This document shows, one piece after another, positions 47,566 through 56,559 of a DNA stretch of 59,647 bases. This DNA comes from an uncultured Saprospiraceae bacterium (GTDB taxonomy: Bacteria > Bacteroidota > Bacteroidia > Chitinophagales > Saprospiraceae): positions 1 through 59,647 of the forward strand of contig CALIAU010000038.1 in the NCBI GenBank assembly GCA_938045585.1, given 5' to 3'. Every line of letters starts with the position of its first letter. Position 1 is the stretch's first letter. Made by a program: the position numbers and the translations under genes. Below the pieces are notes generated by a model. That model was not told where the DNA came from. It saw nothing but the letters and a program-made list of their open reading frames with translations, and did no database searches.

Positions 47566-48471
47566 ATGAAAAAATTTGCCGTACTCCTTTCGTGCCTAAT
47601 CCTAATTTCTTGTTCTAATAAAACCTTGGAAAAGCTCCAAGCCGACCATGAATTCCTGAACCAAGCGTATCTAGATGCCCAAGCAGAGCATGATAAAAAA
47701 ATGAAGGAATGCGAAGATGTTATTTCTACTAATAATGTAGAGGTAGCCAGACTTCAGGGAATAATTGCAACCTTAGAAAATGATTCTGAAAACAAGGTCA
47801 TCCAGCTACAAAGCCTCAGAAACGAGATGGACTACCTTAAGAACAATAACTCTAATCTACTCACCAGATTAGAAGATTTATCTGTTATAAGTCAGTCCGG
47901 TGCAGAAAATATAAAGCAGTCCTTACAAGCCATTAACAAGCAGAGTGACTACATCCAGGACCTTACCCAATCTATACAGAAAAAGGATTCTACAAATCTA
48001 TCTCTCGTCATGAATCTTAAACGCTCCCTCTCTGATGTCAATGACCAAGATGTCAATATTGAAGTAAAAAAAGGGGTGGTATACATTACCCTTTCTGACA
48101 AATTACTCTACAACTCAGGAAGTGCAACAATTACTCCGCAAGCAGAATCTGTTCTTGGGAAAATTGCAACTGTCTTAAATGACCACAGCGAACTCGATAT
48201 ACTTGTAGAAGGACATACAGATAACGTGCCGCTAAAATCTGGAGCACGTGACAACTGGAACCTCAGTACAGAACGTGCCATTTCCATCGTGCGCGTACTA
48301 CAAAATAAATATGGTGTTGCACCTAACAGGATGACCGCAGGTGGACGTGGAGAATATTACCCTAAGGCAAGTAATGATGACAGCTATGGACGTAGTATAA
48401 ATAGACGCACAGAAATTCTCATACTGCCTAAGCTCGACCAATTCTTTAAGCTACTGGAACCTGCTAACTAA
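47566..48471 (+). CDS. OmpA-family peptidoglycan-binding lipoprotein
   Basis: The 301-residue product starts MKKFAVLLSCLILISCS, a lipoprotein signal with Cys16. Residues about 20-150 form a coiled coil rich in Glu, Gln, Asn and Leu. The C-terminal OmpA domain (about 160-295) has VYITLSDKLLYNSGSATI, the peptidoglycan-binding segment ILVEGHTDNVPL, LSTERAISIVRVL and RMTAGGRGEYYP. It should anchor the outer membrane to the cell wall. It stands alone, with a convergent enoyl-CoA hydratase gene downstream. Confidence 0.93.
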   Translation: MKKFAVLLSCLILISCSNKTLEKLQADHEFLNQAYLDAQAEHDKKMKECEDVISTNNVEVARLQGIIATLENDSENKVIQLQSLRNEMDYLKNNNSNLLTRLEDLSVISQSGAENIKQSLQAINKQSDYIQDLTQSIQKKDSTNLSLVMNLKRSLSDVNDQDVNIEVKKGVVYITLSDKLLYNSGSATITPQAESVLGKIATVLNDHSELDILVEGHTDNVPLKSGARDNWNLSTERAISIVRVLQNKYGVAPNRMTAGGRGEYYPKASNDDSYGRSINRRTEILILPKLDQFFKLLEPAN

Positions 48472-48592
48472 TCCAGCATTTCCTTACAATACGTTGTGCT
48501 TTTTTTATTTGGGTGTCTCCCTTATGTCTTTCCTACACTGCGTTTAAGAAAATACATAAGGGCCGTTCCCTTCCATGCTCCATGTACATTTG

Positions 48593-48618
48593 GTCCTACG
48601 GACTCAGCCAAAGGCTGA
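48593..48618. repeat. REP-like pair of short GC hairpins
   Basis: GTCC-TAC-GGAC (48593-48603) is followed directly by TCAGCC-AAA-GGCTGA (48604-48618), both perfect with 3-nt loops. They lie in the ~190-bp convergent gap between the OmpA and enoyl-CoA hydratase genes. The AAA triloop is shared with the hairpin cluster at 27.4 kb. They might also serve as a weak bidirectional terminator. Confidence 0.45.
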
Positions 48619-48664
48619 CATTCCAGGCAACTGACACGGTAACTAAGCCTATAATTTGTGTGAT

Positions 48665-49444
48665 TTACGCTCCCTTAAAATCTGCCTTCCGCTTTTCTAA
48701 AAAAGCAGCTGCTCCCTCTTTAAAGTCAGCCGTATTACTTAGCGTCCCAAAGGTATTCACTTCTTCCGAGAAGCCCTCTTTTTGCATATCAAAATAGGCG
48801 TTTACAAGACGGATGGTTTCTCCTATTGCGAGAGGTGCCTTCTTCCCTATCCGCTGAATATACTCGACTGCTGTATCTACTTCTGCACCTGCTTCCACAA
48901 CAACATTAGCTAGACCTAAACGATGTGCTTCTTCTGCTCCTATCATATTTCCTGTCAACAATAGTTCCATTGCCTTTCCCTTGCCTATAAGTTGAATAAG
49001 ACGTTGTGAACCGCCATAACCTGGAACTATGCCTAGATTCACTTCTGGCTGACCAAATTTTGCATTAGCACCCGCTATGCGCATATGACAGGCCATGGCA
49101 AGTTCGCATCCACCTCCTAAGGCAAATCCATTAACAGCTGCTATCACTGGTTTCGCAAATCGTTCGATCATAAAAAATATATCATGGCCACGTTGCGACA
49201 TCTGCTTTGCACCATTATCTCCTAAGGAATCAAACTCAGAAATATCTGCACCAGCTACAAAGGCCCTTTCGCCTGCTCCTGTAATTATTATCCCCTTGAC
49301 CTTAGTCGGGTCTAGCTCGTTCATCAGGTTTTCTAAATCATCAAAAACAGACTTATTCAAAGCATTCAGTGCTTTGGGACGATTAATTGTTACATGTATA
49401 ATGCCTTCTTTGTCTTCTACTAATATACTCTGATATGTTTGCAT
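48665..49444 (-). CDS. Enoyl-CoA hydratase (crotonase family)
   Basis: This 259-residue crotonase-fold enzyme hydrates trans-2-enoyl-CoA in beta-oxidation or related acyl-CoA catabolism. The CoA-binding/oxyanion segments AFVAGADISEF and NGFALGGGCELAMACHMR are intact. Both catalytic Glu are present, in GGGCELAM and FGQPEVNLGIVPGYGG. Length is normal for EchA/Crt. It is a single gene, divergent from the DUF3667 gene. Its exact substrate range (short-chain versus crotonyl-CoA) cannot be read from the sequence. Confidence 0.94.
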   Translation of the reverse strand: MQTYQSILVEDKEGIIHVTINRPKALNALNKSVFDDLENLMNELDPTKVKGIIITGAGERAFVAGADISEFDSLGDNGAKQMSQRGHDIFFMIERFAKPVIAAVNGFALGGGCELAMACHMRIAGANAKFGQPEVNLGIVPGYGGSQRLIQLIGKGKAMELLLTGNMIGAEEAHRLGLANVVVEAGAEVDTAVEYIQRIGKKAPLAIGETIRLVNAYFDMQKEGFSEEVNTFGTLSNTADFKEGAAAFLEKRKADFKGA

Positions 49445-49463
49445 AAATTATGATGATTTTAGA

Positions 49464-49471
49464 CAAAGGTA
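49464..49471 (-). promoter_or_regulatory. Candidate -7 element of the enoyl-CoA hydratase gene
   Basis: On the minus strand the sequence is TACCTTTG, matching TAnnTTTG, 19 bp before the start codon, exactly the spacing seen for tesB. No convincing -33 element was found. Confidence 0.4.
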
Positions 49472-49575
49472 ATTCTTGTTTTATAATCTATTTACTACTT
49501 TTAAAAGAATCGTAAGAAGAAGTAAATTTAAAAACGCAGCTTATTACAGAAAAAGACAACATACCAGACAAAGGA

Positions 49576-50673
49576 GTGCATAAAGAAGATATAGGTGAGG
49601 ACAGGGTGCAGAACAAAAAACTTCATAAGGAAAAGGAGCAGCCCCCCCTATCCTGCCTCAACTGTGAAGCAGCTGCCCTTCCCGGTTATAATTATTGTGG
49701 TGTCTGTTCTCAAAAATTAAAAAGCAGTAAGGTAAATGTAGCCTCCCTTATGAAAGAATTCATTATGGGCTTTTTTAATCTAGACTCTCGTTTATTTCAG
49801 ACGCTAGGTAAGATTATTATTCCTGGAAAGCTGACAGAAAAATACATGGCGGGTAAGCGAAAAAGCTACATTAATCCAGCAAGGCTGTTTCTGTTTAGTA
49901 TGATTTTCTTTTTTGCGATTAGCAATTATGCTTTTAAAAGACAAAAACTAGAAATCGGTGGCATGGAACATCTCAAAGAATATGCTGCACAAAAAAAACA
50001 GGTAATAGCTTTTGATTCCTTAATAGCAAAGTACCCTATAGACACGCTAACTGCAGATACCCTGCGCAAAACATTATTTAACAAAACCACGGATAGCTTC
50101 CAAGACTCCATTTCTTTAGGAGAAGCAGAATCCTTTGTGCAAATGGGTGGATTTGACAACAAAAAGTTTTACATAGGAGACATTGCCAGTATGGATGAAG
50201 AAGAATTTGTGAATCATTACGAAATTACAGAGTACTTCCCACGTCTACTAACCAAGCAGGTCCTTCGGGTAAATAGAAACCCAGAGGCTGTTTCCAGTTT
50301 TATGATTGGAAACATGCTCTGGGCTGTAGTTCTGAGCGTATTATTCTTAGCCTTTATTATGAAGCTACTCTACTGGAGACAAAAACGATTTTTTGTAGAA
50401 CATCTCATTTTACAAATGCATATCCACAGTTTTCTATTTATACTCATCGGGATTCTTATTCTTGCCTATATATTTAAACTTATACCTGGGCCAATGGCAG
50501 GCACTGTAGGATCGCTTTTATCTCTTCCTTTTATTTATTTTTCATTTAAGAAGTACTACCAGCAAGGCTATTTTAAAACACTTATCAAAACTATTTTTAT
50601 TGGCTTTAGTTACATGTTTATAGCAACATTCTGCTCAGTAATAATAATTTTGATAAGTATGGTTGTCTTTTAA
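49576..50673 (+). CDS. DUF3667 zinc-ribbon membrane protein
   Basis: The gene starts with GTG (no in-frame ATG lies upstream, and AGGAG directly precedes it). The 365-residue protein has an N-terminal zinc ribbon (CLNCEAAALPGYNYCGVCSQ, CxxC-x12-CxxC), followed by the DUF3667 segment FFNLDSRLFQTLGKIIIPGKL and YINPARLFLFSMIFFF. Four or so membrane helices follow, with a ~150-residue soluble loop between the first helix and the last three. The family is widespread in Bacteroidota; its function is unknown. Confidence 0.88.
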   Translation: MHKEDIGEDRVQNKKLHKEKEQPPLSCLNCEAAALPGYNYCGVCSQKLKSSKVNVASLMKEFIMGFFNLDSRLFQTLGKIIIPGKLTEKYMAGKRKSYINPARLFLFSMIFFFAISNYAFKRQKLEIGGMEHLKEYAAQKKQVIAFDSLIAKYPIDTLTADTLRKTLFNKTTDSFQDSISLGEAESFVQMGGFDNKKFYIGDIASMDEEEFVNHYEITEYFPRLLTKQVLRVNRNPEAVSSFMIGNMLWAVVLSVLFLAFIMKLLYWRQKRFFVEHLILQMHIHSFLFILIGILILAYIFKLIPGPMAGTVGSLLSLPFIYFSFKKYYQQGYFKTLIKTIFIGFSYMFIATFCSVIIILISMVVF

Positions 50674-50674
50674 A

Positions 50675-50693
50675 AGGCTAGAAATTTAAGCCT
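50675..50693. terminator. Small hairpin between convergent genes
   Basis: AGGCT and AGCCT pair across a 9-nt AT loop between the DUF3667 and DUF1573 genes. A TTTT run follows it on the minus strand. It is a weak candidate only. Confidence 0.3.
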
Positions 50694-51390
50694 ACCTGAC
50701 AACAGAAAACTGTTTAGCTAATCGTTGCATGCCTTCCACCTTAATAGATAAGGTATAGACGCCACCCGATAAGCTGCTTACATCAAACTGTGGGTTGGTT
50801 TCTATAGCATTGATTATTTGTGTATCTACTAACTGTCCGTTCATATTAAACACACGTAGCGATGCAGATTTACCTCTGTAATAAGATAAGTTGACTTGTA
50901 AGACATCTGCAGTTGGATTAGGAAATAGCTGTACACTGGCAGCATCCATCTCAGGCTCTTCTGATCTTTTTTCTACAAGAGACTCGGCCTCTACTTTGGT
51001 AAGTATCTTTCCTTTAATTGTCAGATATGTGATTGCAGGTTCCGTATTTGCAGTAATAGATACGCGTTTAGATTGCATTCCTTTTTTATTCTTTGAATCA
51101 AAGCGTACAAGTAAGCTTGCAGTTTCACCTGGCATAACTGGCACTGTAGGCCATCTCGGTACTGTGCAACCACAAGAACCCTTAGCATTAGAAATTATGA
51201 GTGGTTCTGTACCTGTGTTCGTAAACTCAAATACATTTTGGACAGTTTCTCCTTGGAGTATTTCTCCCCAGTTGAATGTTTGCTCTACAAATTGTAACTC
51301 TGTTGTAACTTTAGGAGACTCTACGGCTTGCTGTGCCTGTAGATTAAAAGTAAACGTAAGTGCTGCGATTAGAATGATGACTTGTTTCAT
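50692..51390 (-). CDS. DUF1573 protein with T9SS sorting domain
   Basis: This 232-residue exported protein has a signal peptide MKQVIILIAALTFTFNLQA. The DUF1573 domain (about 30-130), an Ig/ASPM-SPD-2-Hydin-like beta-sandwich, shows FEFTNTGTEPLIISNAKGSCGCTVP. A ~20-residue linker leads to a T9SS sorting domain (about 155-232: LFPNPTADVLQVNLSYYRGKSASLRVFNMNGQLV). DUF1573 proteins are common in Bacteroidota, usually without a defined role. It is divergent from the ECF sigma gene at 51608. Confidence 0.9.
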   Translation of the reverse strand: MKQVIILIAALTFTFNLQAQQAVESPKVTTELQFVEQTFNWGEILQGETVQNVFEFTNTGTEPLIISNAKGSCGCTVPRWPTVPVMPGETASLLVRFDSKNKKGMQSKRVSITANTEPAITYLTIKGKILTKVEAESLVEKRSEEPEMDAASVQLFPNPTADVLQVNLSYYRGKSASLRVFNMNGQLVDTQIINAIETNPQFDVSSLSGGVYTLSIKVEGMQRLAKQFSVVR

Positions 51391-51607
51391 AATTATTTGT
51401 AATTTTTGATTGACATAAAGCTAGGGCAATTAATTCGTCAAGTATGCTAATCATATGTTAACACGATTGTTAATACTAAGATGCTAGAATTAGATAAATG
51501 CTTGGATTAGTTAAGTCCTAATGCTTTAAGTAATTAGAATCATGTTATTGTTTGTTGATAATTTTTCCATTCACTCTAATTAACAGATATTCGGTCTTGG
51601 CTTAGCT

Positions 51608-52135
51608 ATGCAAAAAGATAGAATTCTATTTAATTCCTTATTTAAACAGCATTACTCATCATGTGTATATGTAGCCTATGCTATTTTAAGAGATCAGCAA
51701 AGCGCAGAAGACGCTGTGCAAGAACTATTTATAGATCTTTGGAATAAACGTGATAAGCTCTTCCAAGTAAAAACACATCAAGCCTATCTGAAAAAGGCAA
51801 CACAATTCAAGTGTTTTGATATAGTTAGGAAAAGGAAAAGAACTCCTGAATTCTCTGATGAAATGGAGTTTGCAGCGCATAGAAGTATACTTTCTCCAGA
51901 GGATGAAATTGTTTCTAAAGAAAATCTCATACGTATAAAGAAGGCAATTGATGCCTTACCAGAAAAAGGAAGAGCAATTTTTTATATGAGCAGAAGGGAA
52001 AATATGACCTACCAAGAAATTGCAGATACATTAAAAATCAGCAAAAAGACCGTAGAATACCATATGAGTCAAAATTTAACATCTCTAAAAGAGGCAATAT
52101 TTAGCCTTATACTTCTCATTCTACTCTATTTGTAA
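51608..52135 (+). CDS. FecI-like ECF sigma factor
   Basis: This 175-residue sigma factor of the Bacteroidota FecI-like group has region 2 (about 15-75: RDQQSAEDAVQELFIDLWNKR, AYLKKATQFKCFDIVR), region 4 (about 115-160: ALPEKGRAIFYMSRRENMTYQEIADTLKISKKTVEYHM) and a hydrophobic C-terminal tail (FSLILLILLYL) that is common in this group. It should be controlled by the FecR gene at 55533 and should transcribe the TonB receptor genes that follow. The 162 bp to the next gene contain poly-A/T tracts but no recognised operator. Confidence 0.94.
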   Translation: MQKDRILFNSLFKQHYSSCVYVAYAILRDQQSAEDAVQELFIDLWNKRDKLFQVKTHQAYLKKATQFKCFDIVRKRKRTPEFSDEMEFAAHRSILSPEDEIVSKENLIRIKKAIDALPEKGRAIFYMSRRENMTYQEIADTLKISKKTVEYHMSQNLTSLKEAIFSLILLILLYL

Positions 52136-52297
52136 GAAAATAAAAAGGCCATATACTCCTCTTTATCAGCCATTTACATTCTAACTAAAAAAAAATCACT
52201 TTTTTTTTCATTCCTACACTAGGGTGCAACTCGTTTTAGACGACTAGTAAGTAGAATCCCGGTTTTACTAACTAACTATTAAAATATTAATACTCAA

Positions 52298-54634
52298 ATG
52301 AACGCATTCAACAAAATTACTTTAATATTTTTCTTAAGCTTAGGTGTTTTAAACACCTTCGCTCAAGAAAAAACGTACACCATCAGTGGCTATATAGAGG
52401 ATCAAGAATCTTCTGAACGATTGATAGGAGCTACTGTATTTGCAAAAGAATCAGATCAAGGGACAGCCACAAATGCTTACGGCTTTTTTAGCATAACTCT
52501 AAAGGAGGGAGAACATACATTACAAATCTCATATGTTGGCTATGGAACAAAGAATGAAACATTTACACTCAACAAGGACATTTCAACTTTAATCAGCTTA
52601 AGTAATAGTGTTACATTAGAATCTGTAGTCATTACTGCTGAAGACGAACCATCTGTTGAGGAAACCCAAATGGGAAAAATGGTAGTTCCAGTAGAACAAC
52701 TAAAAGCTGTCCCTGTCATACTGGGGGAATCTGATATTCTCAAAGGCTTACAACTATTGCCAGGGGTACAATCTGGAGGAGAAGCACAGACTGGCCTCTA
52801 CGTACGCGGAGGGAGTCCCGATCAAAATTTAATCTTATTAGACGGTGTACCTGTGTACAATCCGTCTCATCTATTAGGATTTTTCTCCGTGTTTAATTCG
52901 GACGCTATTAAAAGTGTGTCTCTTACTAAGGGCGCCTTTCCCGCGCGATTTGGCGGTAGACTTTCTTCGGTTGTTGATATTCGCATGAAGGAAGGCAATC
53001 TTAATAAGTTTACTACCGAAGGGTCTGTAGGCCTTATCTCTTCAAGGTTAACACTCCAAGGACCTATTAATAAAGGCAAAACGTCCTTTCTTCTTTCCGG
53101 TAGAAGAACCTACATTGATCTTGTAGCAAAACCTTTAATTGATACGGATGGGGAAAAACCTATTTTTCACTTTTATGATTTAAATGGTAAAATCCAACAT
53201 AAGATAAATGATCACCATAGACTGTACCTAAGCGGATATCAAGGAAATGACGCGTTTGGTTATGAAGATAGAGGAAATTCATATACGGATTCTGCAATCA
53301 TGAACTGGGGGAATTATATATCGTCTCTTAGATGGAACTGGGAAATTTCTCCTAAATTATTCATGAACACAACTGCTACCCTGTCCAATTACGAATTGGA
53401 TATAGAGGCAAAGTCTGAAAGCCATTCAGACGGAGAAACAGAAAGCTACTCCACAAAATATGTTTCAGGGATAAAAGATATAGGTGTAAAAGTAGATCTA
53501 GACTATTTACCGCATCCAAATCATGCCATAAAAATAGGCTTAGCAAGTACACAGCATGCTTATAAACCAGGTGCAGTTACATTCAAAAACATCGATGAAA
53601 TTTTACCCCTTGACACCCTAATAAATACCAACGATATTAAATCCATAGAGAATAGTATTTATGCGGAAGATGAAATGCAAATAGGTAAATTAAAAATGAA
53701 TGTGGGATTACATGCCTCGACGTTCACTGTACCTAACAAAACATATTTTTCCATTCAGCCCCGTATTGGACTGAATTACAAAATAAGAGAGAATTTAGCA
53801 TTGAAAGCTTCTTATAGTGAAATGGCGCAGTATATTAATTTATTAACTAATGAGTCCTTGAGTTTACCTACAGATCTTTGGGTTCCAAGCACAGCACAGA
53901 TTAAGCCACAGACTAGCAAACAAGTTGCACTTGGTCTAGCAAGTACCCTATCGAATACCTTTGAAGTAAGTGCAGAGGCATATTATAAAAAAATGGATAA
54001 TGTTATTTCTTATAATGAGGGGGCTAACTTTCTATTCAATCCTGGTCAAAGTTGGGAGGATAAAGTAACACAGGGAAAGGGCGACTCCTATGGTATGGAG
54101 TTATTTGTTCAAAAAAATAAAGGAAGACTATCAGGCTGGTTAGGATATACTCTTAGTTGGAATAATAGACAGTTTGACAACATTAATAACGGAAATCCAT
54201 TTCCATTTAAATATGACCGAAGGCATGACTTTTCCATAGTCGGAACATATAAATATTCTGATAGAATTTTATTATCGGCAAATTGGGTATACGGATCTGG
54301 GAATGCAGTCAGTCTAAATAATATCAATATTCCAACGAAGCTAATTTCAAATCCATTTACTAGAGTACTCTCTACTGCATCTAACACGGATAAAAATAGT
54401 CATAGATTGTCTGCAACACATAGACTAGATATGAGTATATCTTTTATCAAAAAGAAGAAAAGATTTGAGAGATCATTAGTTATAGGGGTTTACAACTTAT
54501 ACGGTAGAAAAAACCCTTTTATGATTACTAAACATGAAAATCAGTCACCTACAGCAGAAAACAACAAAGTTTCTTTTAAAGAAATCAGTTTACTACGCTT
54601 TATTCCATCAATTTCTTATAATTTTAAATTTTAA
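52298..54634 (+). CDS. TonB-dependent receptor (CarboxypepD_reg-like, no STN domain)
   Basis: This 778-residue outer-membrane active transporter has a signal peptide MNAFNKITLIFFLSLGVLNTFA and a CarboxypepD_reg-like domain (about 27-110: YTISGYIEDQESSERLIGATVFA). The plug (about 125-235) has GLYVRGGSPDQNLILLDGVPVYN and GAFPARFGGRLSSVVD. A 22-strand barrel ends in the terminal Phe (SYNFKF). No STN domain is present, so it does not itself signal to FecR. It is closely related to the receptor at 56560, suggesting an old duplication. The DUF4249 lipoprotein gene begins 3 bp later and probably encodes its surface partner. Confidence 0.94.
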   Translation: MNAFNKITLIFFLSLGVLNTFAQEKTYTISGYIEDQESSERLIGATVFAKESDQGTATNAYGFFSITLKEGEHTLQISYVGYGTKNETFTLNKDISTLISLSNSVTLESVVITAEDEPSVEETQMGKMVVPVEQLKAVPVILGESDILKGLQLLPGVQSGGEAQTGLYVRGGSPDQNLILLDGVPVYNPSHLLGFFSVFNSDAIKSVSLTKGAFPARFGGRLSSVVDIRMKEGNLNKFTTEGSVGLISSRLTLQGPINKGKTSFLLSGRRTYIDLVAKPLIDTDGEKPIFHFYDLNGKIQHKINDHHRLYLSGYQGNDAFGYEDRGNSYTDSAIMNWGNYISSLRWNWEISPKLFMNTTATLSNYELDIEAKSESHSDGETESYSTKYVSGIKDIGVKVDLDYLPHPNHAIKIGLASTQHAYKPGAVTFKNIDEILPLDTLINTNDIKSIENSIYAEDEMQIGKLKMNVGLHASTFTVPNKTYFSIQPRIGLNYKIRENLALKASYSEMAQYINLLTNESLSLPTDLWVPSTAQIKPQTSKQVALGLASTLSNTFEVSAEAYYKKMDNVISYNEGANFLFNPGQSWEDKVTQGKGDSYGMELFVQKNKGRLSGWLGYTLSWNNRQFDNINNGNPFPFKYDRRHDFSIVGTYKYSDRILLSANWVYGSGNAVSLNNINIPTKLISNPFTRVLSTASNTDKNSHRLSATHRLDMSISFIKKKKRFERSLVIGVYNLYGRKNPFMITKHENQSPTAENNKVSFKEISLLRFIPSISYNFKF

Positions 54635-54637
54635 ATA

Positions 54638-55519
54638 ATGAAAACACAGCATATATATATAGTTCTTGTAGCACTTTTCTCCATTGGCATCAGTTCTTGT
54701 ACAGAGGGTTCTTTCGAAAAGATTGTTGAAGTAGAATTTGAAGACGTAGATAGAGAAATGGTAACTTTGGCTCAATTTAGTCAACAGGATAGCAACCATT
54801 TTTCTCTAGTATCACATACCCTCGGACAAAATGAATCAGGTGCGCATCCCTATTTAACAGAGGGAAAAGTACAATTAACTACACCAGACCAAGGCATTAT
54901 AGATTTTCATTTCAATGCGCAAAGCAGACTTTTTAAATTAGAGAATTATTCCTTTTTAGAAAAAGAAAACTATACCTTATATGTGGAGCATCCTGAATTC
55001 CCTTCCATGACTGCTGAAGCGTATGTGCCTGCATCACCAGAAATTGTTTCCGCTAGTTTAGAATTCGAAGAAGAAGAATTTGGTGGAAATAGACATATAA
55101 TAAAAGTTCGGTTTAAGGATCCAGTAGATGAGAAGAATTTCTACAAAGTACGTGCTTTTCATACATGGTTTAACGAGAATGATAGTACTGAACATGAAAG
55201 TGAATATTGGTTTACAAGTTCTAGCGTAAACATATTTAATTCAAATGATGATATTATTAGTGATGAAACATTTAATGGCACAGAACACGAACTCATGTTT
55301 TCTTCTAGTGAACATTTTAAATTAGAACATTTAGTCTCTGCGCGGCTTGAATTCTATTCTTATACTGAAGATGAAGTATTATATGATCGTTCTATACAAT
55401 TAGCAAGAAATTCAGATAATAATCCATTTGTCGAACCAAGTATTATCTATTCAAATTTTGATAATGGTTTTGGCATGTTTACCATATCTAACAAAACTGA
55501 AATATTTTTAGAATTCTAA
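54638..55519 (+). CDS. DUF4249 lipoprotein
   Basis: This 293-residue lipoprotein has signal and lipobox MKTQHIYIVLVALFSIGISSC, with lipidated Cys21. The body matches DUF4249: an early beta-sandwich with strand pattern GKVQLTTPDQGIIDFHFN, and Y-x-L-Y-V-E (YTLYVEHPEFPSMTAEAYVP) followed by a Glu-rich beta half (IIKVRFKDPVDEKNFYKVRAF). DUF4249 genes normally sit beside TonB receptors of this type and are thought to be extracellular substrate-binding caps. It lies 3 bp after the first receptor and 13 bp before the FecR gene. The ligand is unknown. Confidence 0.9.
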   Translation: MKTQHIYIVLVALFSIGISSCTEGSFEKIVEVEFEDVDREMVTLAQFSQQDSNHFSLVSHTLGQNESGAHPYLTEGKVQLTTPDQGIIDFHFNAQSRLFKLENYSFLEKENYTLYVEHPEFPSMTAEAYVPASPEIVSASLEFEEEEFGGNRHIIKVRFKDPVDEKNFYKVRAFHTWFNENDSTEHESEYWFTSSSVNIFNSNDDIISDETFNGTEHELMFSSSEHFKLEHLVSARLEFYSYTEDEVLYDRSIQLARNSDNNPFVEPSIIYSNFDNGFGMFTISNKTEIFLEF

Positions 55520-55532
55520 TTAAAATTTAGCC

Positions 55533-56543
55533 TTGAATATTCCTACAGAAGATATTGTCCAATTTTTAGATAGCAGCCTTCCCGAGGAAAGACAGCTTGC
55601 ACTTTTGCAATGGAGACAAGACTCAGAAGAAAACGAGTTAGAATTCCAAAAGTTCATTAAGACATGGGAGGCTTCACATAAAGCATTAGAATCAAAAGAG
55701 CAACTCGTTATCGACATAGATAGTGCGCTAGATAAAGTAAATAGTACAATTGATTCAAAGCAGGCCCAGCAGCAGTCTAAGGTAGTCCCTTTTTACAAAC
55801 GAAGATCTATACTTTCTATCGCTGCTGGACTTGCATTTCTTTTTGTAGCTCTATTCGCAATGCGACAATTCAATTCGGATGCTTCCTTAGCACCGCAGTC
55901 ATTTACCACAACCGACATAGGGCAATATATAGATCTCCCAGATAAAACTAGGATCTGGATGGAACCGCACACAGAAGTGGCATATGCAAAAGACTTCAAC
56001 ACAAATAGAAATATCACTATGCAAGGTGAAATTTTTATTGATGTACTCAGAGATGTAGAACGTCCTTTTACTATAGCTTCAAAGCATTTACAAGTAGAAG
56101 TCTTAGGAACTTCATTTGTCGTCTCAGATACAGAAGAAGAGGACAAAGCGCATGTATCCGTTATTTCAGGTAAGGTTTCAGTAGCAACAATTTCGAATGG
56201 CACAAAAATTATTATTGAAAAAGGTGAAAGTGTCAGCTATAACAAAAACAGTATGCATTTGTCGCTAGATGACGTACAAACTGATTTTAATCATCTTTAT
56301 AAGTACACCAAAGTGCTCAACTTTAACAATTCGACTATAGAAGACCTATTTAAACGATTAGAACAGTTATCAAGCATCTCTATTAAAATTGAAACTCAGT
56401 CCTTAAAAGATTGTATCTTTACAGGACGTTTTACTAACAAATCAATAAGAGAGATACTTGAAGCTTTGAAGCCGATTTACAAATTTGATATCTATTCTAA
56501 AAACAAAGAATATATAATTCGAGGCGGCACATGCAACAAGTAG
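55533..56543 (+). CDS. FecR-family anti-sigma factor (TTG start)
   Basis: The start codon is TTG at 55533, giving MNIPTEDIVQFLDSSLPEERQ; no in-frame ATG precedes it. The cytosolic N-terminal domain (about 1-85) should hold the sigma factor. One membrane helix spans about 88-110 (SILSIAAGLAFLFVALFAM). The periplasmic FecR domain (about 125-230) shows YIDLPDKTRIWMEPHTEVAY and GTSFVV, followed by a DUF4974 STN-like tail (about 262-336: FNNSTIEDLFKRLEQLSSISI). It relays a signal from an STN-bearing receptor, here most likely the protein at 56560. Confidence 0.93.
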   Translation: MNIPTEDIVQFLDSSLPEERQLALLQWRQDSEENELEFQKFIKTWEASHKALESKEQLVIDIDSALDKVNSTIDSKQAQQQSKVVPFYKRRSILSIAAGLAFLFVALFAMRQFNSDASLAPQSFTTTDIGQYIDLPDKTRIWMEPHTEVAYAKDFNTNRNITMQGEIFIDVLRDVERPFTIASKHLQVEVLGTSFVVSDTEEEDKAHVSVISGKVSVATISNGTKIIIEKGESVSYNKNSMHLSLDDVQTDFNHLYKYTKVLNFNNSTIEDLFKRLEQLSSISIKIETQSLKDCIFTGRFTNKSIREILEALKPIYKFDIYSKNKEYIIRGGTCNK

Positions 56544-56559
56544 TTTAAATACTACGAAA

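Noticed and set aside
48513-48797. Open frame of 94 codons
   Set aside because: It crosses the REP-like hairpins and runs antisense into the enoyl-CoA hydratase gene; no family resemblance.
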